A DNA stretch of 64,000 nt from contig JAWHQI010000051.1 of NCBI GenBank assembly GCA_033032865.1, forward strand, positions 11,612,001-11,676,000, in the 5' to 3' direction. A model generated the notes under the pieces. That model was not told the origin of the DNA and searched no databases. It saw nothing but the letters and a program-made list of their open reading frames with translations. Position numbers and translations under genes: made by a program. Of the stretch, positions 42,390 through 53,549 are shown piece after piece. Position 1 is the first letter of the stretch. The number at the start of each line of letters is the position of its first letter. The DNA comes from Dactylorhiza incarnata. Its lineage: Eukaryota; Streptophyta; Magnoliopsida; Asparagales; Orchidaceae.

Positions 42390-43689
42390 AGTGATTCAGA
42401 TAGATTTTAGAGGAACCATCAAATGCCCCTCAATTTTCGAAGGTCATAACTTGTAAAAAAATGAACCCGAAAATTTTTCTCGACCGTCGCTTATTTTTTG
42501 GTGCGAACTTTAATACGACTTTCGCGTGCGTGCGCGTGATTACTACATCAAGTATTTTATTTATTTATGCTGGGCGATAATATTTCCTCCCCATATTTGG
42601 GAAATTTGTGGCAGTTATGGCGAGATTTTGTTGCTTAATTAGGATTGGATACACTGCCTCTTTCGTAATCAGTGTACAATGTGATATATCTTTCCCCTTT
42701 GAACGAACCTTCCGACATAAGCAGTGCGACCGACTTTATAAACTATGCAACCTAAGTCATAGTTTTTACCGAGTCTTCTGCAGGTATTTTGAGAGAGACG
42801 GAGTGCTTCCGGCATGTTCAAATACAACCTTTGCCACCATGTCTTCGGCGAATGAGGTGAAAAAAAAAATATCCCACTAAAATTTTGTAAAAGTTGGAAA
42901 ACGTGCGAGATGAGACGAGATGCCCGGGTGACGCGCGTGCACGGGCGAGCGGAGAATGCGTGGACATTCCTGGGCGATGCCGGGAGGCAGGTGCGCTCGA
43001 TCGATGCGCGTGGGGACCGCGGGCGCGACTGCAAGCATGCACTGTGCGCGAGGTTGCCATGCGCGAGAGACCGCTGCGCGTGGGCACGCGCCCAAAAATG
43101 TGCGCATGGGCTCTATTCTTGGGGGCTGCTTACAGGCACTTGCTCACGTGTTTGATTCTAGCGCATTGTTTTGGGCGGTGTGTTCATATTTATTTGATTT
43201 TGGTTTTTTCCTTCGTTTTGTTCTAAGTTGTTCTTTACCTATATTCCAGGTCCTGAAGCGAGCAACCACATTGAGGTCGATGTAGTTGCATTCGACTCTA
43301 ACCGACAAGCATATTACCGTGTGGCGAAAGCGCTTTGGTGTTCCAATGAACCTGGAGGGGAGGATTCCCTCCCGAATGTGAGGATTCCGCTCCCAGAGGA
43401 CATGCCCAGGTTTCCCCTGCGAGCTATGTCACGATCTTGGAGGGATGCCTCCTTATGAGGAGGCAGTGGAGATATTCAAGTTCTATGGCATGCCAATTAC
43501 GCTATTTTCTCAGGTGGTCATGACGAGGGTTATGGGCCTCGTCGAATTTTTTTGAGAGCATGAATCTTGTCTGTCACTCCAGCTTTTTCGGGATTGGTGC
43601 GAGATTTAGCCCGACACGGGGGACCAGATCGAAGTTAAGAGAAACAAAAGGTGGCTCACATTTGAAGAGAATATTGACTACCATCATGG
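42390..43689. other. Unassigned region, partly GC-rich
   Basis: After the TATA box at 42377 the sequence is ordinary until a GC-rich patch at 42905-43110. From 43230 to 43560 a plus-strand frame could code for 75 residues, but I recognise no domain and codon evidence is weak. A pyrimidine run ending in CAG at about 43248 resembles a splice acceptor. Confidence 0.35.
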
Positions 43690-44190
43690 GGGTTGATGCA
43701 CAATCTCGACACACTGCTATAGGCGGGAGCGAGACTGTTGTGCGAAAGACAGTGAACCGGTCGTTGTCAAGTAAAAATAAAATAGGAATAAATCCCCGAG
43801 TATCGAATCTCACGTGGAACACGGCGGGGTGGAGTAATCTATTGAGGCGAGTCTTGATATATAATTCTTTTTAAGTCTGTGTTTTGCTGTGTGTGTGTTG
43901 GGGGGGGGGGGGGCTTTGGTACTAACAACTAATTACAATAAACTGAACTAATTAACAATGCGGGTCGCTGGCACCGATTTGCTCCTCCGCGGGTCACCAT
44001 GCTCCGCTTCGCACTTCCACGGGTCACCTTCCTCCAGTTCGCCACTTTTGCGGGTCGCAAGCCTCCGCATCACACTTCAGCGGGTCGCCGGCCTCCGCTT
44101 CACTCATTGCTGTAGCAACAAACAACACAAGCACAAGAACATAAACACAACACCACCTCCAACAAAAAACTCATATCAATGGGCTACCAC
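43690..44190 (-). repeat. Truncated gypsy LTR, family of 17110/20183
   Basis: The minus-strand end (TTGATGCACAATC at 43687) and the following TATAGGCGGGAGCGAGAC and GTATCGAATCTCACGTGGAACA blocks align by eye with the U5 of the LTRs at 20183-21889 and 17110-18674. It includes a run of 14 G at 43900-43913 and is cut by the LTR starting at 44191. Confidence 0.7.
43961..44106. repeat. Tandem repeat GCGGGTCRCYRGCCTCCGCTTC
   Basis: Four to five imperfect units of about 33 bases inside the LTR fragment, absent in the better-preserved relatives at 18300-18420. Confidence 0.7.
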
Positions 44191-47100
44191 TGTAACATCC
44201 CCCAAACAACTAGACCCCTAGAGTGGCTTTGTCATGACTAGGTCATGACAAAACCCTAGGAAGCTTGAAGAGACCACTTGGCCTTAGCCAAGAAGAAGGA
44301 AACCACCGGTGGTCTGCAAATAGCAATTTCCAATTAACAAGCATGGGGTTGGACTTAAGGGCCTCACCTTGACCCTTTGACCCCACCATATCATACCTAA
44401 CCCTTTAGGGGTCCCCTTAGAGCACTAAGGACCCAAGGAGCTCAACCAAAGAGGCCAATTTGGCTAAAGTCAACCTTAACCATATATTGGTCAAACTAAC
44501 TCAATTAGGGTCAATTGGCCTCCCCCATGCCAAATTGACCCTGCCCCTACACTTATAGGGTTACTAGGAATCTAATGGACCAAAAAACCCCAGCATGGGA
44601 CCTCTAAATTGGCCAATTTACCTTAAGTCAACTCTAGCCCTAATTTGGTCAAAGTGCCATATTAAGGGGCAATGCACCCTCACCTTGCCAAATTGACTCC
44701 ACCTAAGCCTTCATAACTCACAAGCGAGTCAAATGGGTCACAACCCACCCATTGTGGTGGTCAATTTGACCAAAGTCAACCTCAGCCTAAATTTAGGTCA
44801 AAATGACATACTTTACCCAAATTGAACCCAACACACTTGAGCTAGACCCAATTGGTGTTGTCCACCACCTAATGGGGATTGAATGCTGCTGATTTGACCA
44901 TTCAATTTGAAGGATTTCGGCCAGGAGAGAGGAAGCTCCATTTCCCCCAAAAATGGCGGAGAGAGGAAGAGGAGGAGAATGGCATTCATGGCCAATTAAA
45001 CCCAATTTATGGCACCATTCATCTCCCCTTGAGGAGAGGAGAAATTTTCAGCCCTTTTTTCGGCCTAATTGATGACCAATTCATTTCCTCCCATAAGAAA
45101 CCGAAAATCACCATTAATGGCCTTCATGGCAATCGAAGGTTACACCTCCTCCCCTCCCCAATTGAGCCTCTTATATCCATCACTATAATGAGGGGAACAT
45201 TTTCCCCCACCTAACTGAAGGAGTCTACCCATATGGATAGGAGATTGCAAAGGTCCCAAAGCTTCAAGGTCGGCCATGGCCAACAGGAAATCCGCAAGGA
45301 GTCACCCCTCCACACAGGTCCGATCCGCCTCCTCTCCCTTAGTGCTAGATATTTAAAAAAAATGGGGCTTGATCCATGCTTAATTGGGCTCGGATCGTGC
45401 TTCCGAAAGGGCTCGGTTTGAGCTCTCTTTCCCCTCCTCAAAACTCTGATTCCGACCACCTCCGGCCGGCCAACCACCCCCTATCGCCGGTTACCACCTC
45501 AACGGAGGTGGTGGTGACATTGGCTGGCTGGGAAGCAGCACAGGTGGCTGGGAAATCATCCCGCAAAGTAGCCCAGGATGGGCTGTCGCACGCCGTCCAT
45601 CCAACGGGGATGATGACCAAGAACCGTCGGATTTGCCGTGATCAGCAAGATTTACGTGATTATGTTATATGTTATAATGTTATTTCATTTTGAATCCGGA
45701 GTAAATGATTATGTTATATTCTCATTTAATTAATTTGTCGACCTGAGTAGAAGAAATTCACTGAACTAATAATTGAGACGTCGAACGGAACCCGGAGCTC
45801 GTCGAACGGAATTCATTCATCGAATACACTCTGGTGTTCATCGAACTGATTGTTAAGTTCGTCAAACCGAACTCGGAGTTCGTCGAACGGAATTAATTCA
45901 CCGAAATAATAGTTGAGTTCGTCGAACCCGGAGTTCGTCGAACGGAGTTAATTCGCTGAACTAAAAGTAATTCGTCGAACGCACTGAAGCACGTCGTTCG
46001 TCGAACGAAGATCATAATTCGTCAAACGCACTGAAGCACGTCATTCGTCGAACGCAGAACATAGTTCGTCGATCGCATAACATAATTCATCAAACGCACA
46101 GAAGCACGACGTTCGTCGAACGCAGAACAGAATTCGTCGAACGCAGATAGGATTTCATCGACCGCAGAGACTTGTATTTTATAATAATTATTTTCTTATT
46201 ACTGGATGTAGTTAAAAATAATTATAGAAAATACTTAGGGCCCTCTACAGAAAACGTGGTCAACACCAATGTTGTAGCCCTTGGAGTCTAGTTTATTTTA
46301 AAATTAATTTCACCCCAGAAGGAGTTCTGTAGCTCCATATAGGTCCATTTTGGTGGGACTGGTCCCTAGTGTTGGACAGCCACCATATCTTGAATAACTT
46401 TGGATTGGGTTATGAGATTGACTTGAAAATTGAAACATATGCTATTTACACCTACACACATATCATATCTAAAAATGGGAATTTTAGGAGAACAAATTTA
46501 TAAGGTTTTGTAATAATTTCATAAATCATATATTAATTAATTATTGGGTCAAATGACCTCCAATGCCCTCAAAATTTTGGTGGGTACTTCTTAGGGTTAT
46601 TACACGACCCTGGTAAAAATCTCAGCCCAAATGGGACTAATTTGGTTGGGTAATTTGTCAACCCAAGTTAGGTCAAATTGGGTCAAAGTTAGGGCATGGT
46701 GTTTATCTTGGGGTATGGTGGTCAGAACTCATCACCATGAGTTGAAACCTCGGCCACTGGTTTAAGATCACCTAAAACACCTTCATGAGTAAGATGGGGT
46801 GGTGTAGAGGTGGATATGCCATAGGACCCTAGTCTTACCCCTTGGGGTGCAGATAGAGCTTTGTGAAGAACATGTGGTCAAAAGCTATAGAATGGCCATG
46901 GAACCTTGGAGATATGTTCATGGGATGTATTTATTCCCTAGGGAATTTTGAGAGAATTTTAGTAGAATTTATTCCCCCTAAATTAGGTCATAACCCATTT
47001 AGGTAAACTTCTTTTAAGAGATATTTTCATGCACAAATGATCTTGGATGAAGATGAAATCTTGGTGGTGCCTTTTAATCATATTTTAGACCACCGGTAAT

Positions 47101-49559
47101 TTTTGTATAATTTATTTTATGATTTAACTAGTACTTCATCCCCAAGGCACCTATTTTGTCTCAATCTTAAGAAATATAAATAAGGTTCCAAAACTCTCTG
47201 GAAAAATGTGCAACTTGGTGATAGGACATTTCAGAGTAATAGGAAGTTCTGTAAATATTTACATAATTTTTGGAAATTGTTATCAGTAGACTACTTCACA
47301 GCTTGTGCAAATTAGGAATTATTTGGATTAATTAATTCAGTGAGGGAATGATTCCCATAAATTGTGAAACTCTGTAATTAAGCTTTTCTAGACACAATAG
47401 AGGTCTGGTAAATTTTCCTTAATTTTGGCATAAGTATACTTGGTAGTTCCTTCATAAATCTTCAAGTTTGGATAAATGATAAATATTAAAAACAGAGGAC
47501 ATTTCCTTACTGTAAAATTGTGATATTCATTACTTACTGATATTTTGGCATGATAGATTTCTCATAATTTTATGGGAGCCATATCATAAGAATACCTTAC
47601 ACTTCATGCTCATATTCATACTTGACAAATATTGGAGAAATGATAATAAATGCAAATAATTAAGGAAAAATATGAATATCTGGATTTAGTTCTAAAACAT
47701 CATGATAGACCTCCAGTAAATATCTTGAGTCAGTTGGATGAATATTTGGAGTACCTCTACTTATAAGCTTCATATAGTTAGTTTGGTCTGCGTATATTAA
47801 AAATGTGAAATTAGGATATTTAGGGGACTACCAAGTGGAAGTGGCATGTAGTTGGTCTACATGGCCAGGTTGAAGAGATTGAAGGTCACCAAAAGGAGTT
47901 TAGGTGATGAGGGTGTGCTTAGTGAGTTAAGGGTAAAGTTGTACTCGGGATTGACGAAGGATCGTCTTTCCCCTTAGAAGGTCATAAAATACGTAGAGTA
48001 ATTCAGGAGAAATGACAAGAAGGGTATTCTTACGGGTATCTACCAATAACATTAAGTGTCTTGAGAAAGGGAGCCTTGGGGTGTCATCCCATTGTGGTTC
48101 CTAGTACCATAGCGAGCCCCTTACAGGGTAATCCTCGGGAAGTCCAAGAATAACCATAAACTATAGGAGTAAGATGTTGTATAAGATTAACTTAACAATA
48201 TACACACCCACACCCCGTGGTTACGGGAGGTTAGTTGGTTTGGTTGTACGTGCGGTAAGCTCGGTGGTTGAAGCAGCAGACTAGTTAGTCCGGTGAGCTT
48301 GTGACTCAATAATGCTTGTTGGTACAGACGGGTTGGCCCGGCGAGCCGTTGGCCCGGAAGGTTATGATGACGGGCAGGTTAGCCCGGGGAGTTTATGGCT
48401 CAGGATATAGTAGAACATGTTTGCATGTGCATGAAGGTGGTGGATCTTCGGTATTGGACGGTCGCTCACACCGACGTCAATACATTGACTCGTCAAGTGT
48501 GGAATTTGCACTTAGCCATAAAAGTCTGGTGGTCTAGCCAGTAAGAGTACGTAGATGCTCCGCGGTTTCGCGTTGAGGCGTACGATAGGTCTAGGTTAGG
48601 TAGTGTGAATACCAACCTAGAGGTTGGCGAGGCCCAACCCACCGCTTCCGTTTGCCACTACGGGAGTATCCTGTGAGTCTTGCTAGCTCCAAAAAGGGGG
48701 AACTAAAGGTCTATGCGCATAAAGTCGAGGTGTGTGAGTTGCACTTGTGTGAACAGAACATTTAACAGCATACCTTGCATGACATAACATAAACATTGCA
48801 TTTCAACCCCTACCCCTATCGTATAAGTCGGTTATGGGACTTCTTATACGATATGCCTTGCTAAACGACCCCTTGGTCGATAGGTTTGTGTGGGCATTTC
48901 TATAAATCAATGGTTAATTTTATATTATATACTTGTCTTTACTTACTGTTCTTTACTTATTCTTTACCTGCTCTTACTATGCTCTTTTACTGCTTCAATT
49001 ATATATGTATACATGTGTAGTGTAGACATTCCATGTACCCCTGTCATCTGCTATTGTTATACCCCGTGTTGTCCTCCGCTTCATCCTTCCCACTCGGTGC
49101 CTAGGAGTCACCGGGGGAGGGGTAGGGGATTGGCTTAGTCTTTTTGACTAACGATCGGTGGACCATATCATTTAGGGGATTGAAGAGATGCTGCAGCACC
49201 AGAGGCCGGTGCAGACGGAGGCGGGCTAGTCTAGTACATGAGCACCAGATTCAAGATCAGTGAGTGATTGGTAGTTAGCTTCCGCGAGTGACCTTGTAGT
49301 GAGGATATGATGTACAGGGCATGAGCCCTTTATTACTGTAACTTTGTTATTTCAGTTATACCATGTGGACATTTATATATATATAGCATGTGATTTGTGG
49401 AAATGAACTTCTATTATTCGTTTATACTTTTCTTCTTCTGTGATCGATATGGCCGGCAGGATCGGCGCTTTGTAGTGGCGACCTTCCCGTGTGATGGTGT
49501 CACCGTAAAGCGGTGATTCTGGGCATAAGACCCGGGTTTTAAAAAAAAGGGGTCTTATA
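44191..49559 (+). repeat. Long 5' LTR of a Tekay/Del-like gypsy element
   Basis: It begins TGTAACATCCCCCA and ends GGGGTCTTATA, near-inverted copies of each other. AAG and a tRNA-Met PBS follow directly, as in Del/Tekay elements. At 5.4 kb it is long for the group and may hide insertions. It contains a TTCGTCGAACG array at 45778-46165, a weak TATA (TTTATAATA) just after it and another TATA-like CTATAAATC near 48901. No coding frame is supported. 46170-49559 otherwise shows no structure. Confidence 0.6.
45778..46165. repeat. TTCGTCGAACG dyad array in Tekay-like LTR
   Basis: About twenty sites of the form GTTCGTCGAACGGAA or ATTCGTCGAACGCA. Changed sites (TTCATCGAACTG, TTCGTCAAACGC) fit CpG decay. 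The same 11-base core forms the array of the unrelated gypsy LTR at 11300-13149. Confidence 0.8.
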
Positions 49560-49562
49560 AAG

Positions 49563-49573
49563 TGGTATCAGAG
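49563..49573 (+). other. Primer binding site, tRNA-iMet type
   Basis: TGGTATCAGAG follows the LTR end and AAG. The leader then runs to 49759, where the Athila/Tat-like element is inserted. Confidence 0.8.
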
Positions 49574-49928
49574 ACTCGATCCGAAGAAAAGAAGTCCACA
49601 AACCCTGGGCCACCCCGCTCGAGTTTAGTTTGAGGACAAACTAAGCAGCGAAAGCAATGGTTTGCCCATTTGGGGAAATCACATGAAAAAGTCCACTTTT
49701 AACTGAATCTTTTGGTAAGTTTTCTTTTGTAGCCTGCGGCAAACCCTGCCCCCAGCAGGGAATATGATGAATAGTAATTATACGTGTTTTTCTGTATAGT
49801 TTTTAGTGTATTTTTGCTTAGAGTTATAAATAATCTATGTAATTAAATAAACAAATTGTTTGTTTTTGTTATTTTGACTTCTTACTAAGTTTTATTTTAA
49901 TCTGATAAACTTTCTGTCTTTTTGTTAA

Positions 49929-50393
49929 GACACGCCCTCGGACACGCCCGTGTCCAAGGGCGTGTTCACTAATCCCTAACATTTTCATCTCTCTGTTCAA
50001 ACATCAAGACACGCCCTTGGTCACGCCCGTGACCGAGGCCGTGTACATGGTCACGCCCGTGCTGGATGTGCATCCCAGATTCAAGTCACTAAAGGTTCAT
50101 TCCTTCCAGAAGAATCAAGTCACGCCCGTGACCGATGCTGTGTACTTGGTCACGCTCGTGACCCAACAATTCCTTCCAGAAGAACAAAGGACACGCCAGG
50201 TGTCACGCCCAGTTCAAGCTCCAGCCAACCGACCTAGGTCACGCCCGTGACCTAGGCCGTGTATATGGTCACGCCCGTGTTTGTCCGAGGATTCCACTCA
50301 AACCTTCCAGATGCCTGCCTGGATCCAGCTGTTCTGACTATTCGCACCCCAAGCCGTGTCACGCCCTCAGACACGCCCGTGTCCGAGGGCGTG
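49929..50393. repeat. CACGCCC / GGGCGTG dyad array
   Basis: About fifteen half-sites in pairs. Large dyads include CTAGGTCACG-CC-CGTGACCTAG near 50235-50256 and a 37-base near-palindrome at 50357-50393 made of CACGCCCTCAGACACGCCC and its complement. The last half-site ends about 18 bases before the TATA box. The 3' LTR copy is at 60501-60966. Confidence 0.85.
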
Positions 50394-50410
50394 TAATTTC
50401 AAAATTTTGC

Positions 50411-50420
50411 CTATAAATAG
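50411..50420 (+). promoter_or_regulatory. TATA box of the Athila/Tat-like LTR
   Basis: CTATAAATAG, conserved in the 3' LTR at 60983-60992. Confidence 0.7.
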
Positions 50421-50963
50421 CCAGATTCGGCTGAGGGTGGGGGTTCAGAATTTTGAGAGCTTTTCTTGAGATTGTGATCCACTTTTGCTGTTTTCCTAGT
50501 TTTTGTGTTTAAGTAATCTTTGCACTCTTTCTCTCTCTTGTTTTGTAACCTTATTTTTGATGGAAATAAAATAGGTTAGCTTGTTTTGTAATTCTCTTCT
50601 CTTGTTTGTTGGAAAGTGTGTGTGTGTTCTTCCTTTTTTTCTTCTTTCTTTCTTTTTAATTTAGTTTTTGTAATTTTTGTTATTTTAATTAGATTTCCTT
50701 TTTAATTTGTGTGTGTGTGTATGAGAGTAGTTTTACTTATTTGTATCCTTCTTTTAATTTTAGTTGATTTCATAAGTAAGTGTGTGTGTGTATGAGAATA
50801 GATTTTGTTTTCTTTAACTTAGATTTCAATTAAAGTAAGTGTGTGTGTGTATGAGAATAGATTTTGTTTTCTTTAACTTAGATTTCATTTCAAGCAAGGG
50901 TGCGTGTGTGTAGGTGGATAAATTTTGCGCCTTTTTGTAATTGAATAGCTTAGCTTTCATTTC

Positions 50964-51170
50964 CGTCACGCATTTATTTCCCGCCTATCCATTTGGATAG
51001 GACTCGTCACGCATTTATTTCCCGCCTATCCATTTGGATAGGACTCGTCACGCATTTATTTCCCGCCTATCCATTTGGATAGGACTCGTCACACATTTAT
51101 TTCCTGCCTATCCATTTGGATAGGACTCGTCACGCATTTATTTCCCCTCTACCTATTTGGGTAGGGATCG
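50964..51170. repeat. 41-bp minisatellite with internal hairpin
   Basis: Five units, period 41, starting at 50964, 51005, 51046, 51087 and 51128. Each contains CCTATCC-ATTT-GGATAGG, a perfect 7-bp stem (the last unit reads CTACCTATTTGGGTAG, with changes on both arms that keep pairing). The 3' LTR also has five units (61540-61745). Confidence 0.9.
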
Positions 51171-52012
51171 CATTTCTTTAATTTCTGTAATTTACCGCTT
51201 TCATTTTAATTCCGTAGAGTGCGTGAGTTTTCAATTAGTGCGTCTTTTGTTTTTAATATAATTACTTTTTGCTAATTCCGCTAACCGCTCAATCGCTTAA
51301 AATCGCCGTAGTTATCATCATCGCTTTATAAAACTCTAAAAAATTCTAAGCAAAACTACTTTCTAAATTAACGTTTTCGTGCTTTCTCGCTTTTTATCGC
51401 AATTATTGTTAAGCGCACGCCAACCTTAATTTTCGTCATTAGTTTTTCTACAAAGCTATAAAAATCAATTCAAATCTCTTTTCGATAAAATAATAGTGCG
51501 TTCCGTAGAAGTAGAAATAATCGATACGACCTTGGAAAAATACGACCTTGATATTTCAAAAGAGCCTTTATTGATTTTAGTCCGAATAATTATATAAACC
51601 CAAAAGCTTTCTCTCAAAAGCAAATTAAAACTCTTTTAAAAACACTTAGAAAATTGTTGCAACAAACCTTTGGTTGTTGCAACTAGCTCAAGGTAAAAGA
51701 GGTTTTAAAAAAAGAAACTATCATTTACAAAATTGTTGCAACAACATAACATATTCAAAAAGCTTTCAACTTTCATTTCAACATAAGCCTTTCAAACCCT
51801 TTATCTACTTAGCTTTTGGCGACGCGGCCAAAGAGTAATCGTCGATATTTCGAAAGAGGAAAAGGCCGTTACTTCTATCTTTCGATAGGATAACGGGTAA
51901 TTCCTCGAAGTAGAATTACTCGCGGGACTCTTCGAAAATGTCCGCCTAAGGTTAAAGTCTAAAGAAAGAAAGAGATTTTCTAAAAAGTTAAATTTTAAAC
52001 GTATCAAGTTTT

Positions 52013-52030
52013 TGGCGCCGTTGCCGGGGA
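52013..52030 (+). other. Primer binding site, tRNA-Asp type
   Basis: TGGCGCCGTTGCCGGGGA, the standard PBS of Athila and Tat gypsy lineages, six bases after the LTR end. Confidence 0.9.
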
Positions 52031-52553
52031 CTTGTGTCGTTATTTTGAAATAGGAAACGCTATTAATTTTATCTTATATTTCACCTCTCTATCAATTATA
52101 TATTTTTCTTTCATCTTAAAAACAACAAAAAAAATTAATTAAGAAAAAAAAACCTATCTAAGAAAAAGGAAAATCCAAAATCTTAAAAAAATAATGATAT
52201 CTCTTTTCCTTTTTTACTTTCCCTCTTATAAACGCATATTTGCAAAATTTAAAACCTTTTGCAATTATAAACCTTTTGCATATATATATTTACAAACATA
52301 CATATATATGTTCATATAAAACCAAACCAAACAAAACCTTAAAAATTACAAAAAAAAAATATATATATATATAGCGATATTTTCTACCTACGAAAAGAAA
52401 ATAAAAAAAAATACATTTCCCCCCTCTTTCTTACTTTCCTTCTTTTTCTTCCTTGTAAAAATATTTCCAAAACAAAAACATCAAAAAAAAATCTATAAAA
52501 AGAACAAAAAACTCTTTCTTCCAAAAAAATTATTATTAATTAAAGAATAGTGT
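52031..52553 (+). other. AT-rich untranslated leader
   Basis: About 520 bases of AT-rich sequence with A-runs and a short TA repeat near 52360. No coding signal is seen. Confidence 0.6.
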
Positions 52554-53503
52554 ATGACCTGAGGAGAATCTTCGGATAATCCAATTTTACCTTTTGATCC
52601 CGAAATCGAGCGCACGCTTCTCGAGCACCGCCGATCTCGTAATCAAAATCTACAAATAGATCCCGAAGAATCCGTCGGCGATATACATATAGGCGTGATG
52701 GGCGATCCTAATCTAAATGCGGCCCCACAGCGGACCATGACCTATTATGCTAGGCCAAATTTAGAGGATACAGGATCGAGCGTCACCCGCCCCGCGGTAG
52801 CTAATAATAATTTCGAAATCAAATCCAGCATAATTCAAATGGTACAACAGTCGATTCAGTTCGACGGTTTGCCAGATGAGAACCCAAACCAATACCTTTC
52901 AAATTTTTTAGAAATTTGCGACACCTTCAAGATTAATGGCGTCAGCGATGACGCCATTTGCTTGCGCTTATTTCCCTTTTCCCTGCGGACAAAGGCTAAA
53001 TCGTGGTTGACTTCTCTTCCGAGAGGGTCCATAACCACGTGGGCCGAATTGACGGAGAATTTTCTAACTAAATATTTTCCTCCGTAAAAAACCGCTAAAT
53101 TACGCACGGATATAACCTCCTTCATTCAATTCGATTCCGAGTCTCTCTACGAGATTTGGGAGCGATTTAAGGAATGCCTGCGTAGGTGTCCTCATCACGC
53201 GCTACCAACTTGGCTACAGGTACAAACGTTCTATAACGGCTTGAATTTCTCAACGAGACAGATGATCGACGCAGCCGCCGGGGGTACGTTAAACAACAAA
53301 ACCCCGGAGGTCGCTCAAACTCTGATCGAAGAAATGGCCATGAACGCATACCAGTGGAATGTGCCAAGGTCGCGTCCTAATAAATTGGCTGGTCTTTTTG
53401 AAGTGGATGCAACTACTTACTTAACCTCGCAGGTAGAGCGGCTAAGTAAGCAAGTGGCGGAGATGACTGCTTCCTCCTCCACTCCCGCTTGGGCTAATAA
53501 TCC

Positions 53504-53549
<46 letters not shown>

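Larger units (their letters stand above)
49765..52006 (+). repeat. 5' LTR of the Athila/Tat-like element
   Basis: U3 carries the CACGCCC array (49929-50393), then TATA at 50411-50420. R/U5 has GTGTGTGT-ATGAGAATAG repeats (50705-50920) and a 41-bp minisatellite (50964-51170). Confidence 0.92.

Noticed and set aside
41495..42410. Multiple overlapping ORFs in GC-rich sequence
   Set aside because: Open in four or more frames on both strands, with Arg/Ala/Cys-rich products and no domain. This is a composition effect.
43228..43458. 76-codon ORF after a possible splice acceptor
   Set aside because: No domain and flanked by LTR fragments. Kept only as a remark in the region entry.
44879..45700. Overlapping ORFs of 60-111 codons on both strands
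   Set aside because: They lie inside the long LTR, both strands are open and there are no recognisable motifs.
50017..50250. Open frames running through the CACGCCC array (also 60590-60988, 17395-17718, 21149-21558)
   Set aside because: They arise because GC-rich dyad repeats lack stop codons. Several frames and both strands are open, and the predicted peptides resemble no protein.
50964..51170. 41-bp direct repeats as a CRISPR array
   Set aside because: The units are contiguous with no unique spacers, lie inside a plant LTR and occur in both LTRs.
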